Assembly: GCA_965203135.1 (NCBI GenBank)
Contig: CBDBBO010000003.1
Location: 62,001-126,000, forward strand
Direction: 5' to 3'
DNA from: CATOSD01 sp965203135
GTDB taxonomy: Bacteria; Chloroflexota; Dehalococcoidia; Lucifugimonadales; CATOSD01
DNA length: 64,000 bases
Positions 8,322 to 17,325 of this stretch are shown here, piece by piece; positions within the stretch are counted from its first letter, which is position 1; every line of letters begins with the position of its first letter. The translations under genes were made by a program, and so were the position numbers. The notes below the pieces were generated by a model. That model did not search any database. It worked only from the letters and a program-made list of their open reading frames with translations, and had not been told where the DNA came from.

Positions 8322-10028
8322 ATGGCCGCTCACGCGAACGGTCGACACATCGGGCTTGGCGCCCTCGTGGTCAGAGCCGGCCCCGAATACGCCGAATCGG
8401 TCGTCGTGCGCGCCCTGGAGTTCAGGGAGAGTGCTTCGACGGGTGCGCGCAGCGCGCTAAACAGGGCGCTGGACAGTCACGTCAGAGTCAACGGCTTTCG
8501 GGACGCGAGCAGGGCGCCCAGCGGTCCGCTGAAGGCCCCGACGCTGGACGTGCTGGCAGATGAGAACGCCGCATTCGCGCGAGCGCTGCTCGGCGTGTGG
8601 GCCGAGTCGATGCCGGATCTACGCGACGCGGTGAGGGGGTACCTGGAGGGGGACGGCAAGGCGGCGGGCCCGCCTGATCCAGATGGTCGCCCGTGGAGTG
8701 CCGGGGAACTGAAGGAGGCTGTTAACGACCTCCTCAGCCAGCACGAGGGCCACTACGAGCCGGACATTGCCCTGATGCTGTCATTCCTTTCGAGAAGGTC
8801 CGTGGACGTTGACGACCAGGTCGTGGAAATCAGGTCGCCCCTGATGCTGGACTTTCTCGCCGAGCTCGAGGATCTGGATATCGATGCGCCCGACTGGGAC
8901 GACGTCGGACCGTTTCTGGAGGCGGTAGACGAACTTGGCTACCAGCGGTTCAAGAAGGCAGCCGACACGGCCATCGAAGGCATACGAGCACTCGTCGACA
9001 GGTTGCAGGGGGAGTATGAAGCGGAACTGGTCTATCTCGGCTTGCAGACCGACATTGCGGAGTGGACCAAAGACGCAACGAAGAGGGTCTGGCCGATTGG
9101 AGACTCGATCGTGATCGTCGATGGGCTGTTTGAAGAACTGCAGGAGTACCAACCAATAAGGCCGCAGGCCGAGACCAGGACTGAAGAAGTGGAGAGGGCC
9201 GTCGAGAGAGTGGCAGCGGAAGAAGCGATTCTGGCGCTTGCCGACAGATGGCGCGAACTGATGAGCCAGCCGGACCCCGTACTGGAAGTGGAGCAAGAGG
9301 ACGGTCCGGGAGAGAGTGTCGACGCCATCGCGCGGGCGGAGGAGCTCGAGGAGCTGCGAGCCGAGGTCGAACAACTCAGGAATACGAACCAGGAATTGGA
9401 GGCCGATGCCGCGAAAGTCGCGCGGGAGCGGGATGGCCTCGCTGCCGAGCGAGACTCGCTGCAGGGAGAGGTCGGAAGGCTCGAGGACGAGCTGTCCGCC
9501 AGCCGCGAGACGGTCAAGATATGGCGGCTTGCGGGCGTGTCCGCAAGGATGGAAGAGGCGGGGCTGCCGGCGAGCGGGCAGGCTGAGCCGAGAACCGTGA
9601 GGGACGCTGTCGCGCGCGCTGAGAAGCTGTTTCCGGACAGGCTCGCTGTGGCCCTCAATTCTAAGTCGGACAAGCGCAGCCAGTTCCAGAAGCCGCAGGA
9701 AGTCTTCGACGCGCTGACGTGGCTCGCCACGGACTACCACCACCGTCGAGCGAATCCAGGCGGTTCGCCGGACTTCGACAAGCTGCTCAAGGAGGCCTGT
9801 CCCGGCTGGTCCTACAAGTCGAGCCAGACTGAGATTACCAGGGAGCAGTTCGAGGAGTGGTACACTACCACGTGGGACGGCAGGAGCTACGATCTTAGCC
9901 CCCACCTGGGCAAAGGGATCAGCCATGATCCGCAGAACACTATCAGGATCGCGTTCGCGTGGGACGAGGACAGAAGGCGCGTGGTGGTGGGATACATCGG
10001 AATGCACCAGCGCAACCGCAAGTCTTGA
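8322..10028 (+). CDS. Uncharacterised 568-aa coiled-coil protein
   Basis: I do not recognise a characterised family. A strong AGGAGG precedes the ATG. Residues about 1-330 are acidic and helical. Residues about 335-405 form a long heptad coiled coil (LEELRAEVEQLRNTNQELEAD). The C-terminal 130 residues form a separate globular region ending NTIRIAFAWDEDRRRVVVGY followed by IGMHQ. That ending looks like a small beta-rich C-terminal domain I associate with uncharacterised proteins, sometimes near restriction or helicase genes (memory only, weak). No signal peptide or membrane segment. It stands alone between the divergent cytochrome operon and a PPOX gene. Confidence 0.75.
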   Translation: MAAHANGRHIGLGALVVRAGPEYAESVVVRALEFRESASTGARSALNRALDSHVRVNGFRDASRAPSGPLKAPTLDVLADENAAFARALLGVWAESMPDLRDAVRGYLEGDGKAAGPPDPDGRPWSAGELKEAVNDLLSQHEGHYEPDIALMLSFLSRRSVDVDDQVVEIRSPLMLDFLAELEDLDIDAPDWDDVGPFLEAVDELGYQRFKKAADTAIEGIRALVDRLQGEYEAELVYLGLQTDIAEWTKDATKRVWPIGDSIVIVDGLFEELQEYQPIRPQAETRTEEVERAVERVAAEEAILALADRWRELMSQPDPVLEVEQEDGPGESVDAIARAEELEELRAEVEQLRNTNQELEADAAKVARERDGLAAERDSLQGEVGRLEDELSASRETVKIWRLAGVSARMEEAGLPASGQAEPRTVRDAVARAEKLFPDRLAVALNSKSDKRSQFQKPQEVFDALTWLATDYHHRRANPGGSPDFDKLLKEACPGWSYKSSQTEITREQFEEWYTTTWDGRSYDLSPHLGKGISHDPQNTIRIAFAWDEDRRRVVVGYIGMHQRNRKS

Positions 10029-10098
10029 CGGACGCGACGCGACGAACCAGGCTTACGATCAAGAACAGGTCCAAAGTACCGAGGAAGAGAGCGACGAA

Positions 10099-10632
10099 AT
10101 GGTAGAAGTCATCGACATCGAGACCGCGTTCGACAACAGGTTCACGCGAGAATTCGGATTTCCGGCGCAGCGTCCGGCCACCAAGGTCAAGGGCTATTTG
10201 AACGACAGGGAGAAGGAGTTCATCGGGCTGTCACCCTTCCTGGTGATGGCCACCAGCGGCACCGACGGCAGCTGCGACGCTTCGCCCAAGGGCGGGCTGC
10301 CGGGCTTCGTGAAGATACTCGACGATTCGACGCTCCTGGTGCCGGACGTGGCGGGCAACAGGCTGTTCCAGTCCTATATCAACATGAACGAGAACCCGCA
10401 CGTGGGGCTGGTGTTCTTCATCCCCGGTGTGCGCGAGACGGTGAGAGTGAACGGCAGGACTCGCATCGTAAGTGGCGACGAGCTGCGCCGGCTGGAGGTG
10501 GAGCTCGAGGTGAACAACCCGGACGACAACTCCAAGGTGCTACAGGGCATCGTGGTGGAGATCGAGGAGTCGTACGGCCACTGCCCGCGAGCGCTGAAGT
10601 TCTCGGAGCTGTGGGAGTCCGGCGGCGTCTAG
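10099..10632 (+). CDS. Pyridoxamine 5'-phosphate oxidase (PPOX) family FMN-binding protein
   Basis: 177 aa. The ATG at 10099 is preferred to an earlier in-frame start because of the purine-rich GAGGAAGAGAG before it and because the protein then starts where the family starts. SPKGGLPGFV, VPDVAGNR and FIPGVRETVRVNG are typical of the PPOX split-barrel subfamily (MSMEG_1061 type). It probably binds FMN or a related flavin and reduces or oxidises a small molecule; substrate unknown. Its stop abuts the ATG of the phosphoesterase, so the two are likely co-transcribed. Confidence 0.85.
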   Translation: MVEVIDIETAFDNRFTREFGFPAQRPATKVKGYLNDREKEFIGLSPFLVMATSGTDGSCDASPKGGLPGFVKILDDSTLLVPDVAGNRLFQSYINMNENPHVGLVFFIPGVRETVRVNGRTRIVSGDELRRLEVELEVNNPDDNSKVLQGIVVEIEESYGHCPRALKFSELWESGGV

Positions 10633-11136
10633 ATGGCCGTCGACATCGTCGCCATAGGCGACACGCACTGCCGCGAATGGTCGGAGGTGCATCCCGGCAT
10701 CCGCGAGGCGGTGGAGCAGGCGGACGTGGCGCTCCACTGCGGCGACTTCACGTACATGGGCGTGGTGGACGGGATGAGGCGGTGCGCCAAGCGGGCCATC
10801 GTGGTGCACGGCAACTCGGACCAGGTGGACGTGAGGAAGGCGCTGCCTTATGCCGAGGTGCTTGAGATCGAGAGCGTTCGAATAGGCGTCATCCACCCGT
10901 CCTGGGGCGGGCCGGAGTTCCCTCTGGAGGATCTCCTTCCCGACTTTCCCGACCCGGTGGACGCGATAGTGTTCGGCCACTTCCACGTGCCTATCAATGA
11001 GGAGCGCGGCGGCGTGCTGTTCGTCAATCCGGGCCAGGGCTACGCCTCGTTCATGGTGCCCTGTACGATCGCCCGACTGCGCGTCGATTCCGGGCATATT
11101 ACGGTGAGTATCGAGACCGTGGAGCCTGCGCAGTAG
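10633..11136 (+). CDS. YfcE/MJ0936-type metallophosphoesterase
   Basis: 167 aa with all metal-binding motifs of the small calcineurin-like phosphodiesterases: GDTH (residues 9-12), HCGDF, GNSD and GHFHVP. Family members hydrolyse phosphodiester model substrates with two divalent metals; the physiological substrate is usually unknown. It begins at the base after the PPOX stop codon, indicating translational coupling. Confidence 0.88.
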   Translation: MAVDIVAIGDTHCREWSEVHPGIREAVEQADVALHCGDFTYMGVVDGMRRCAKRAIVVHGNSDQVDVRKALPYAEVLEIESVRIGVIHPSWGGPEFPLEDLLPDFPDPVDAIVFGHFHVPINEERGGVLFVNPGQGYASFMVPCTIARLRVDSGHITVSIETVEPAQ

Positions 11137-11219
11137 GGCTTCGGACGGCTTATCCCTGGGTTCCGGCTCAGGGGCCGCAACGACGATTCAGGTAGAATCC
11201 CGCGAGCGAGGTGCGTTCG

Positions 11220-12101
11220 ATGCCGAAGAGAGTTAACAGGGCGATTGAGCTCCTGGAACAGGGCCAGCCCATCTACTACACCGGGACGCACGACGTAACC
11301 TACGACGGGGGCCTGGCGATGGCCCACACCTGGGCCGATTACATCGCGGTCGAGATGGAGCACGGCGCGTTCGACATGCGCGGGCTGGACGAGTTCATGC
11401 GCGGGCTGGTGGACGGCGGCCCGACCAACAGCGGACACCACACGCCCGCCGTGGTGATAACGCTGCCGCTGGACGGCTCGACCGGGGACGTGGTGCGCGC
11501 GAACGCCTGGATGTACCGGCAGGCGCTGGCGCGAGGCGTCCATGGCGTGTTGCTGTGCCATGCGGAGACGCCGGGAGCGGTGCGAGCATTCGTGGAGGCG
11601 TGCCGGTACCCGTTCAACACGCTGGGCGTTGGTGATTCGCTGGACGAGGGAAGGCGAGGCGGCGGCGGTCAGGCGTCCGCCGCGGAGGTGTGGGGGCTGA
11701 GCGTCGGGGACTATCTGGCGAAAGCCGACCCGTGGCCGCTCAACCCAGACGGTGAGCTTCTGCTCGGCCTGAAGATCGAGAACAAGCGCGCCCTCGGCAA
11801 CTGCGAGGACACGGCCCGCGTTCCCGGCATTTCGTTCGCGGAGTGGGGGCCGGGCGACATGGGAATGTCGTTGGGCTACGCCGACGCCCACGACCCGCCC
11901 TATCCGATGGACATGGTGTCGGCGCGGCAGCGTGTGAAGGCGGCGTGCGAGGCCGCCGGCCTGTACTTCCTGAACGCGGTGAACGACGAGAACGTCCGGG
12001 GTATGATCGACGAGGGCGTGATGGTCTGCGCCACCGGGCGCAGCGGCGAGTCCGCCGCAGTGTTGGGCCGCGCCCACACCGGGCGCACCATGCCGGTCTA
12101 G
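11220..12101 (+). CDS. HpcH/HpaI aldolase-like (class II pyruvate aldolase) protein
   Basis: About 293 aa. ATG at 11220 is chosen (GAGG 8 nt upstream); an in-frame GTG at 11211 is possible. The TIM-barrel pattern of the HpcH/HpaI family is visible: VEMEHGAFD near the N-terminus, ARGVHGVLLCHAETPGAV in the middle, and GPGDMGMSLGY, where the substrate carboxylate loop lies. Family members cleave or form pyruvate aldol products such as 2-keto-3-deoxy sugars or 4-hydroxy-2-ketoheptanedioate. A candidate TAGAAT -10 lies at 11193-11198. Substrate not predictable here. Confidence 0.8.
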   Translation: MPKRVNRAIELLEQGQPIYYTGTHDVTYDGGLAMAHTWADYIAVEMEHGAFDMRGLDEFMRGLVDGGPTNSGHHTPAVVITLPLDGSTGDVVRANAWMYRQALARGVHGVLLCHAETPGAVRAFVEACRYPFNTLGVGDSLDEGRRGGGGQASAAEVWGLSVGDYLAKADPWPLNPDGELLLGLKIENKRALGNCEDTARVPGISFAEWGPGDMGMSLGYADAHDPPYPMDMVSARQRVKAACEAAGLYFLNAVNDENVRGMIDEGVMVCATGRSGESAAVLGRAHTGRTMPV

Positions 12102-12128
12102 CAAGGGCGCGGCTCGCTGCCGGCGCGC

Positions 12129-12710
12129 CTATCCTGGCTTCGACGCGAGAATCAGCTCGTTCCTGAGGTGGATCGACTCGGGATGGACCAGCCGACCCTG
12201 TCGCAGGTGGTCTGCAGTGGACAGATCCAGAAAGCGCAGCAGCGCGGCGTCCAGGCTGTCCCGGGCCAACCGCTCGATCTCGTCCAGGTACGGATAGCGC
12301 CCCGCCTTCTGCGGGTCCAGCTTGTCGGCGAGAAACACGACCTTGGCGACGTCGCCCATGCGCCGTTTGCCCGTGGTGTGCCAGCGCACGCTCTCCAAAA
12401 CGCGGGCGTCCTCTAAGCCGTCGAGTTCCAGCTCGGCGGCGGCCACAGGACCGTGGAGCAGGATCGGCAGGCTCCGCTCCACCTCCGTAGGCACCATTCC
12501 AATCGCCTCCGCTCGCTGGATAAGCTCGGCGGGTTCCAGGTGGCGGGCTAGGTCGTGCGCGGCCAGGCCGAGGTCGACAAGCCCCGCGTCCACGCCGTGG
12601 CGGTTCGCCAGGCGCCGCCCGATCTCCCGCACGCGTTCCACGTGGTCGCGCAGTCCCGCGGGGAGGGCGTCCAGCCGCGACTCCACGCAGTGCGGCAGCG
12701 TGGTCAGCAC
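12129..12710 (-). CDS. YqeK-like HD-domain hydrolase (probable Ap4A-type dinucleoside polyphosphatase)
   Basis: 193 aa from a GTG 7 nt downstream of the HIT stop. HD-superfamily metal ligands are seen in order: HVERV (residues 23-27), AAHDLAR, LHGPVAA and RWHTTG; DKLD follows. YqeK enzymes symmetrically hydrolyse diadenosine tetraphosphate. Lying next to a HIT-family gene, also a nucleotide hydrolase family, it fits a nucleotide clean-up role. Last gene of a compact four-gene minus-strand operon. Confidence 0.82.
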   Translation of the reverse strand: MLTTLPHCVESRLDALPAGLRDHVERVREIGRRLANRHGVDAGLVDLGLAAHDLARHLEPAELIQRAEAIGMVPTEVERSLPILLHGPVAAAELELDGLEDARVLESVRWHTTGKRRMGDVAKVVFLADKLDPQKAGRYPYLDEIERLARDSLDAALLRFLDLSTADHLRQGRLVHPESIHLRNELILASKPG

Positions 12711-12716
12711 TCCGGG

Positions 12717-13061
12717 CTAGCCCATGCCGCCGAGCGCCCGGCCGCCGAGCACGTGGAGATGCAGGTGGTCGATCATCTGGCCCGCGTCGGCACCCTGGTT
12801 GATGATCAGGCGGTAGCCACTGTCGTCCACGCCCTCTCGCCCGGCCATCATGTGCGCGGCCTCGAACATCGCACCCAGCGTGGCGTGGAACTCGGAGGTC
12901 AGGTGCGACAGAAAGGTGAAGTGCTCGGTCGGAATGACAAGAAGATGCACCGGCGCCTTGGGCGCGATGTCCCTGATGACGAAGCAGCTCTCGTCGCGGT
13001 ACAGCACCTCGCTCGGAATCTCGCCGTCGCGAATCTTGCAGAAGATGCAGTCTTGCTCCAT
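12717..13061 (-). CDS. HIT-family nucleotide-binding protein (HINT/PKCI type)
   Basis: 114 aa from ATG 13061 (MEQDCIFCKIRDGEIPS), the standard start of the family; an in-frame extension further upstream overlaps ridA and is rejected. Zn-type Cys pair CIFC, then the histidine triad HLHLHV near the C-terminus. HINT proteins hydrolyse adenosine phosphoramidates and related AMP conjugates. Starts 11 nt after the RidA gene and stops 6 nt before yqeK. Confidence 0.92.
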   Translation of the reverse strand: MEQDCIFCKIRDGEIPSEVLYRDESCFVIRDIAPKAPVHLLVIPTEHFTFLSHLTSEFHATLGAMFEAAHMMAGREGVDDSGYRLIINQGADAGQMIDHLHLHVLGGRALGGMG

Positions 13062-13072
13062 CGTGTGACGCG

Positions 13073-13456
13073 CTACTCGACCACCGCAATCGCCTCGATC
13101 TCCACCAGGTAATCGGGGCTGACCAGGTGCGTGTTCATGATGGTGCTGCTGGCGGGGCCGTTCTCGGGAAACACGGCGAGGCGCGCCGCGGCATAGGCGG
13201 GATAGTCCTCGAGGTTGACCAGGAAGCAGGTTATCTTGGTAAGATCGTCCAGCGTTGCGCCCGCGGCCTCCAGCGCCGCCTGGACGTTGCGGAAGCACTG
13301 GTCGGCCTGAGCGCGGGCGTCCCCCTTCCCCACCAGGCTGCCGTTCTCGTCAGCGGCCACCTGGCCGGAGACGAAGACCATGTTGCCAACGCGGGTGGCG
13401 GTGGAGAACCCGCTGGGCTTGTTGTTCGGATACGGAAAGAATACCTGTCTGGCCAT
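13073..13456 (-). CDS. RidA/YjgF-family enamine/imine deaminase-like protein
   Basis: 127 aa from ATG 13456, or 130 aa from a GTG at 13465. The RidA fold signatures are GNMVFVSGQ, QADQCFRNVQAALEAAGATLDDLTKI and the C-terminal LVEIEAIAV. The usual catalytic Arg site is occupied by Ser-Thr (PASSTIMN), so deaminase activity on 2-aminoacrylate is not certain and it may belong to a divergent Rid group. Second gene of the VOC-RidA-HIT-YqeK operon. Confidence 0.87.
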   Translation of the reverse strand: MARQVFFPYPNNKPSGFSTATRVGNMVFVSGQVAADENGSLVGKGDARAQADQCFRNVQAALEAAGATLDDLTKITCFLVNLEDYPAYAAARLAVFPENGPASSTIMNTHLVSPDYLVEIEAIAVVE

Positions 13457-13488
13457 TTGCGGCACCCTACCCTTTCGGCGTTCTGTTG

Positions 13489-13878
13489 CTAGGAGGCCTC
13501 GATCAGTTCGATGCGAACGTCGTCGGGGGCCTTGATGAAGGCGATCCGCATGTTTGGCGCGGACTGTATCGGCCCCTCCATCAGCTCCGCGCCCAGTCCC
13601 TCCAGGCGCGCGATCTCGGCGTCCATGTCGTCGACGTCTACGCCAAAGTGTTCGAGTCCCCAGTGGGGAGTGGCGTCGCCGCCGCCCATCTGCTCATTGG
13701 TGCGGGCGCCGGAGATGTTGACGACCATGCCGCCGGGGGACTCGCAGCGGATGAAGCGGTCGCCGAACTTCCTGACGGTGTCGCTGACCAGCTTGAAATC
13801 GAACGCCTTGACGTACCAGTTGGCGGTCTTTTCGGGGTCCGGCGCCTTGAGGTGTATGTGATTGATTACGAAAGCCAA
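13489..13878 (-). CDS. VOC-superfamily (glyoxalase/bleomycin resistance-like) protein
   Basis: 129 aa, one complete VOC unit of two beta-alpha-beta-beta-beta halves. It opens INHIHLKAPDPEKTANWYVKAF and has HFGVDVDDMDAEIARLEGLG in the second half. His8, His119-region residues and Glu near the C-terminal IELIE could form a metal site. First gene of the minus-strand operon, divergent from the cupin gene. Substrate unknown; catabolic or detoxifying isomerase, lyase or dioxygenase roles are possible. Confidence 0.82.
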   Translation of the reverse strand: MAFVINHIHLKAPDPEKTANWYVKAFDFKLVSDTVRKFGDRFIRCESPGGMVVNISGARTNEQMGGGDATPHWGLEHFGVDVDDMDAEIARLEGLGAELMEGPIQSAPNMRIAFIKAPDDVRIELIEAS

Positions 13879-14088
13879 GATACGACCTCCATCGCGGGTT
13901 CTGGGCTGCTCTCCGTGTCTCAGTAAAGGGAGCGCGGCCTCGGGTGCTCGGTCGCCGAAAGCCTATGCCATGCGCGGTTTGGATGTCAACCGCGGCTGCG
14001 GAGGTCGGCCCTCTCGTGATACAATTGTGCGCAGTCTCAGCCCAGTTTTGGCGGAGCGAAATTCCGGCTCAAGGAGGATGTTGCAGTC

Positions 14089-14439
14089 ATGCCCATTCTT
14101 AACATCGATGACGTTAACGAGGAGGAGCTCTCTCCCGGCACGAGGCGCTGGGCCATCGTGGACGGCACCCAGGGCGCAGACTCGCTGAGCGTCGGCGACC
14201 TTACGCTGGACCCGGGTTCGAGAGTCGCAACCCACATTCACCCGACGGAAGAGGCGATGGTGATTCTGGAGGGCGAGCTGGAGGCCGTCCTGGGCGACGA
14301 GGTCGTTCCGGTCAAGCCAGGGCAGACGGTGCTTGCGCCCGCGGGGGTAAAGCACGGCTTCGTGAACAAGTCCGGCGCGCCCGCCCGGCTGATGGCGATC
14401 TTCCCCACGGCGACAATCGAGCGGATTCCGGTCGACTAG
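14089..14439 (+). CDS. Small cupin-domain protein
   Basis: 116 aa single-domain cupin. Motif 1 reads THIHPTEEAMVILEGELEAVLGDE (positions about 48-70) and motif 2 GQTVLAPAGVKHGF, giving His, His, Glu and His metal ligands. A TACAAT hexamer at 14020-14025 may be its -10. It ends 9 nt before the MBL-fold gene, so the two are probably one transcript. Confidence 0.85.
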   Translation: MPILNIDDVNEEELSPGTRRWAIVDGTQGADSLSVGDLTLDPGSRVATHIHPTEEAMVILEGELEAVLGDEVVPVKPGQTVLAPAGVKHGFVNKSGAPARLMAIFPTATIERIPVD

Positions 14440-14448
14440 GAGCATGAC

Positions 14449-15351
14449 ATGGCGGTAACGCTCGACTGGCTGGGCTGCGCGACATACAGGCTCCGCATCG
14501 ACGACCTGACGCTGTATCTCGACGCCTACGTGGACAGGGTCGCGGGCGCGCCCCCGGTGGGCATCACGGTGGACGAGATAGACGAGGCGGACTACGTGCT
14601 GGTGGGCCACAGCCACTTCGACCACATCGCGGGAGCGGAGGTGATCGCGGCGAACACCGGCGCGACGGTGATCGGCTCGACCGAAACGGCGCGAATCATG
14701 CGGGACGCGGACGTCCCCGCCGGGCAGCTCTGGCGGACGCAGGGCGGCGAACATTTCCGCCTGTCCGACAGCGTGACGGTGCGGACTTACCCCAGCCTAC
14801 ATTCCTGCATATGGACCGCGAGCTCTCACGCACCGGGCGACGTGGTGGTGGGGCAGTACTGCCTCACCGAGGACGAGCGCTGGCCGGAAATAGACTCGGA
14901 CGAGATGGAGAGACGGCTGGAGGCGCTGTCGGAGGCCCACCGGTCCGTTCACGGACGCGCCGCGGTTGGCAGCGACACGCACGGCGGCGCTATCGCCTAC
15001 GTCATCGAGACGCCCTACGGCTCTATCTTCTACCACGACACCTCCGGCTGCTGGACGCGCGTGGTGAGCGACCTTCGGCCCGACATCGCGATCGTAGCGA
15101 TGGCCGGTCGGCCCAACGTGGACGGCGAGCCGCTGCAGGGGTCTCTGGCGAACTTCGTGGGGCGCATGGCCGGGCTGCTGCGGCCGCGGGAGATGTACCT
15201 GGGCCATCACGACAACTGGATGCCGCCCATGACGCAGGACATGACCACCGACGAGATGATGGCGCCGGTGCGCGATGAGTTGGCCCGCGTGGAGCCGCGC
15301 ACCAGGCTTGTCGAGGTGGGGTACATGGAGGGAACTCCGCTGTTGGTGTAG
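14449..15351 (+). CDS. MBL-fold metallohydrolase-like protein
   Basis: 300 aa. The signature HSHFDH (residues about 54-59), a TLHS-like second His site (SLHSCIW), the later Asp in FYHDTSG and GHHDNW near the C-terminus are consistent with a metallo-beta-lactamase fold of the UlaG/L-ascorbate-lactonase-like type. Follows the cupin gene. Probably a cytoplasmic hydrolase of an unknown ester or lactone. Confidence 0.8.
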   Translation: MAVTLDWLGCATYRLRIDDLTLYLDAYVDRVAGAPPVGITVDEIDEADYVLVGHSHFDHIAGAEVIAANTGATVIGSTETARIMRDADVPAGQLWRTQGGEHFRLSDSVTVRTYPSLHSCIWTASSHAPGDVVVGQYCLTEDERWPEIDSDEMERRLEALSEAHRSVHGRAAVGSDTHGGAIAYVIETPYGSIFYHDTSGCWTRVVSDLRPDIAIVAMAGRPNVDGEPLQGSLANFVGRMAGLLRPREMYLGHHDNWMPPMTQDMTTDEMMAPVRDELARVEPRTRLVEVGYMEGTPLLV

Positions 15352-15410
15352 TCCACGCCGCCCGCGTTGAGAACCGGGCGCGGCGGCATGACCGAAGCTG
15401 AGGATAGAAG

Positions 15411-16481
15411 ATGAACGACTCTGACACCGGCCTCCAGACTATCGAGTTCGACGATCCCATCGACGCGATAGAGCGCTGCTACGATCTCGGCTGGACCGAC
15501 GGGCTGCCGGTGGTTCCTCCCACCGTAGGGCGCGTGCGTTCGTTCCTTGGCTACGCCGGACGGCCGGAGGACGAGGTGCTTGGTGGCGTGCCGGAGCGGC
15601 GGCGCGAGGTGACCGTGGGCAAGGCGGCCGCGAACGCGGTGATGGCGGGCTGCCTTCCGGAGCACTTCCCGGTGGTGCTGGCGGCCTGCGAGGCCATGCT
15701 GGACCCGGTCTTCAACCTGGTCGGGCCGTCCTCCAGCCTGGGCGGTTCGGGCATACTGGTCATAGTCAACGGGCCGGTCACGCAACGCCTGGGGATCAAC
15801 TCGCGCAACAACCTGTTCGGTCCGGGCAACCGCGCCAACGCCACCATCGGACGCTCGATACGGCTGATACTGATGAACGCCTGCGCGGCGGTGCCCGGCC
15901 TGTTCGACCGCAGCATCCTGGGTCATCCCGGGAAGTACAGCTACTGCATCGCCGAGGCCGAAGAGGACACACACTGGAACCCTCTGCACGTGGAGCGCGG
16001 GTTCGCGCGCGAGGACAGCGCGGTGACGGTGTTCGCGTGCGAGGCGCCGCGCCAGGTGCGGACGACCGGCGAGCCGGCGGCGATCATCGAGTCGGTCGCC
16101 GACGTGGCTTCCACGATGGGCACGTCGATGTCTACCGTCGGCTCCACCGGCGACGAGTCTGCCATCGTGCGGCGCGGCGAGGTCGCGGTGGTGGTGTCCG
16201 GCGACAGCGAGACGTGGAGCGGCTGGAGCAAGGCCGACTTCCGCGAGGCGCTGCACCCGAAGCTGGCTCGCTCGATGGCCGACCTGAGGCGGTCCGGCCA
16301 CGTGAAGGGAGCGGCGGAGCCGGGTGACGAGGACCGCATGTTGCCGCTGGTGGAGTCGCCGGATGACGTGCTGGTGGTGTTCGCGGGAGGCGAGGAGAAT
16401 ACGATGTGCGGCGTGATGCCGAGCTGGGGTCCCAAGGTGTCGTCCACGGCGGTGACCAAGCTCGTTCGCGCGCCAGCGTAG
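15411..16481 (+). CDS. Conserved protein of the DGLPVVPPT family, function unknown
   Basis: 356 aa. Strongly family-like stretches are WTDGLPVVPPT near the N-terminus, KAAANAVMAGCLPEHFPVVL, NGPVTQRLGINSRNNLFGPG and ANATIGRSIRLILMN. Two Cys (MAGC and MNAC) lie in conserved-looking segments. I recall this family near UGSC-type (seleno)proteins in uncultured bacteria, but no function is established to my knowledge. No signal peptide or membrane helix. Upstream of pxpA on the same strand, but a separate TATAAT in between suggests separate transcription. Confidence 0.7.
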   Translation: MNDSDTGLQTIEFDDPIDAIERCYDLGWTDGLPVVPPTVGRVRSFLGYAGRPEDEVLGGVPERRREVTVGKAAANAVMAGCLPEHFPVVLAACEAMLDPVFNLVGPSSSLGGSGILVIVNGPVTQRLGINSRNNLFGPGNRANATIGRSIRLILMNACAAVPGLFDRSILGHPGKYSYCIAEAEEDTHWNPLHVERGFAREDSAVTVFACEAPRQVRTTGEPAAIIESVADVASTMGTSMSTVGSTGDESAIVRRGEVAVVVSGDSETWSGWSKADFREALHPKLARSMADLRRSGHVKGAAEPGDEDRMLPLVESPDDVLVVFAGGEENTMCGVMPSWGPKVSSTAVTKLVRAPA

Positions 16482-16511
16482 CGAGACGCGCCGTAGAACG
16501 GCTAAATCCAC

Positions 16512-16517
16512 TATAAT
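16512..16517 (+). promoter_or_regulatory. Candidate -10 box for the pxpABC operon
   Basis: A perfect TATAAT at 16512-16517 lies 43 nt before the pxpA ATG in the 79-nt gap after the previous gene. No good -35 is seen 16-18 nt upstream, so this is only a probable -10. Confidence 0.4.
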
Positions 16518-16560
16518 TGTACTTGACCCCGCATCAACCGACGCAAGGAGACCTCTAGAG

Positions 16561-17325
16561 ATGGCGAACCGAATCGACTTCAACTGCGACATGGGTGAGA
16601 GCTACGGAATGCACAAGATGGGCTACGACGAGGACGTCATCAAGCATATAACGTCCGCGAACGTGGCCTGCGGTTTCCACGCCGGCGACCCCATGTGGAT
16701 GCGCCACACCGTGCGCCTTGCGGAGGAGCAGGGAGTCGCCATTGGAGCGCATCCCAGCTACCCGGACCTGAACGGCTTCGGGCGCAGGGACCTGTCGGTT
16801 ACGCCGGAAGAGGCGAGGAACGACGTCGTGTACCAGATAGGCGCGCTCACAGCCTTCACGGAGGCGAAGAAGCTCCAGCACGTCAAGCCCCACGGCGCGA
16901 TGTACAACAAGGCGGTGAACGATGAGCCGCTGGCGCGCGCCATCTGCGAGGCAGTGCTCGAAGTGGACGAGGACTTGATAATCCTGGCTCTCGCCGGCTC
17001 GAAGTGGATCGACATCGCGCAGGACATGGGACTCAGGGTAGCGCGAGAGATATTCGCCGACCGCGCGCTCAACCCCGACGGTACGCTGGTCTCGCGCTCG
17101 CAGCCGGGTTCGGTTATCCACGACGTCGAAGAGGTGCTGGAGCGCAGCATACGGATGGTCACCGAGGGCAAGGCGACCGCCATCAACGGGGACGTGATCG
17201 AGGTCCACGCGGACAGCCTGTGCCTGCACGGGGACACCCCAGGCGCGGTTGACATGGCCCGCGCGCTCAAGCAGGGCCTGACCCAGGCGGGTGTCGAGAT
17301 CACGCCCGTCGGCCAGATTGTGTGA
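16561..17325 (+). CDS. pxpA: 5-oxoprolinase subunit A (LamB/YcsF family)
   Basis: 254 aa, the normal length. The N-terminal DFNCDMGESYG, ACGFHAGDP and the following VAIGAHPSYPDLNGFGRR are diagnostic of PxpA. With PxpB and PxpC it forms the ATP-dependent prokaryotic 5-oxoprolinase that opens pyroglutamate to glutamate in the cytoplasm. The pxpB ATG overlaps its TGA stop by 4 nt (ATGA). Confidence 0.95.
   Translation: MANRIDFNCDMGESYGMHKMGYDEDVIKHITSANVACGFHAGDPMWMRHTVRLAEEQGVAIGAHPSYPDLNGFGRRDLSVTPEEARNDVVYQIGALTAFTEAKKLQHVKPHGAMYNKAVNDEPLARAICEAVLEVDEDLIILALAGSKWIDIAQDMGLRVAREIFADRALNPDGTLVSRSQPGSVIHDVEEVLERSIRMVTEGKATAINGDVIEVHADSLCLHGDTPGAVDMARALKQGLTQAGVEITPVGQIV

Noticed and set aside
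13062..13298. N-terminal extension of the HIT gene
   Set aside because: Overlaps the ridA gene in another frame; HIT proteins start at MEQDCIFC.
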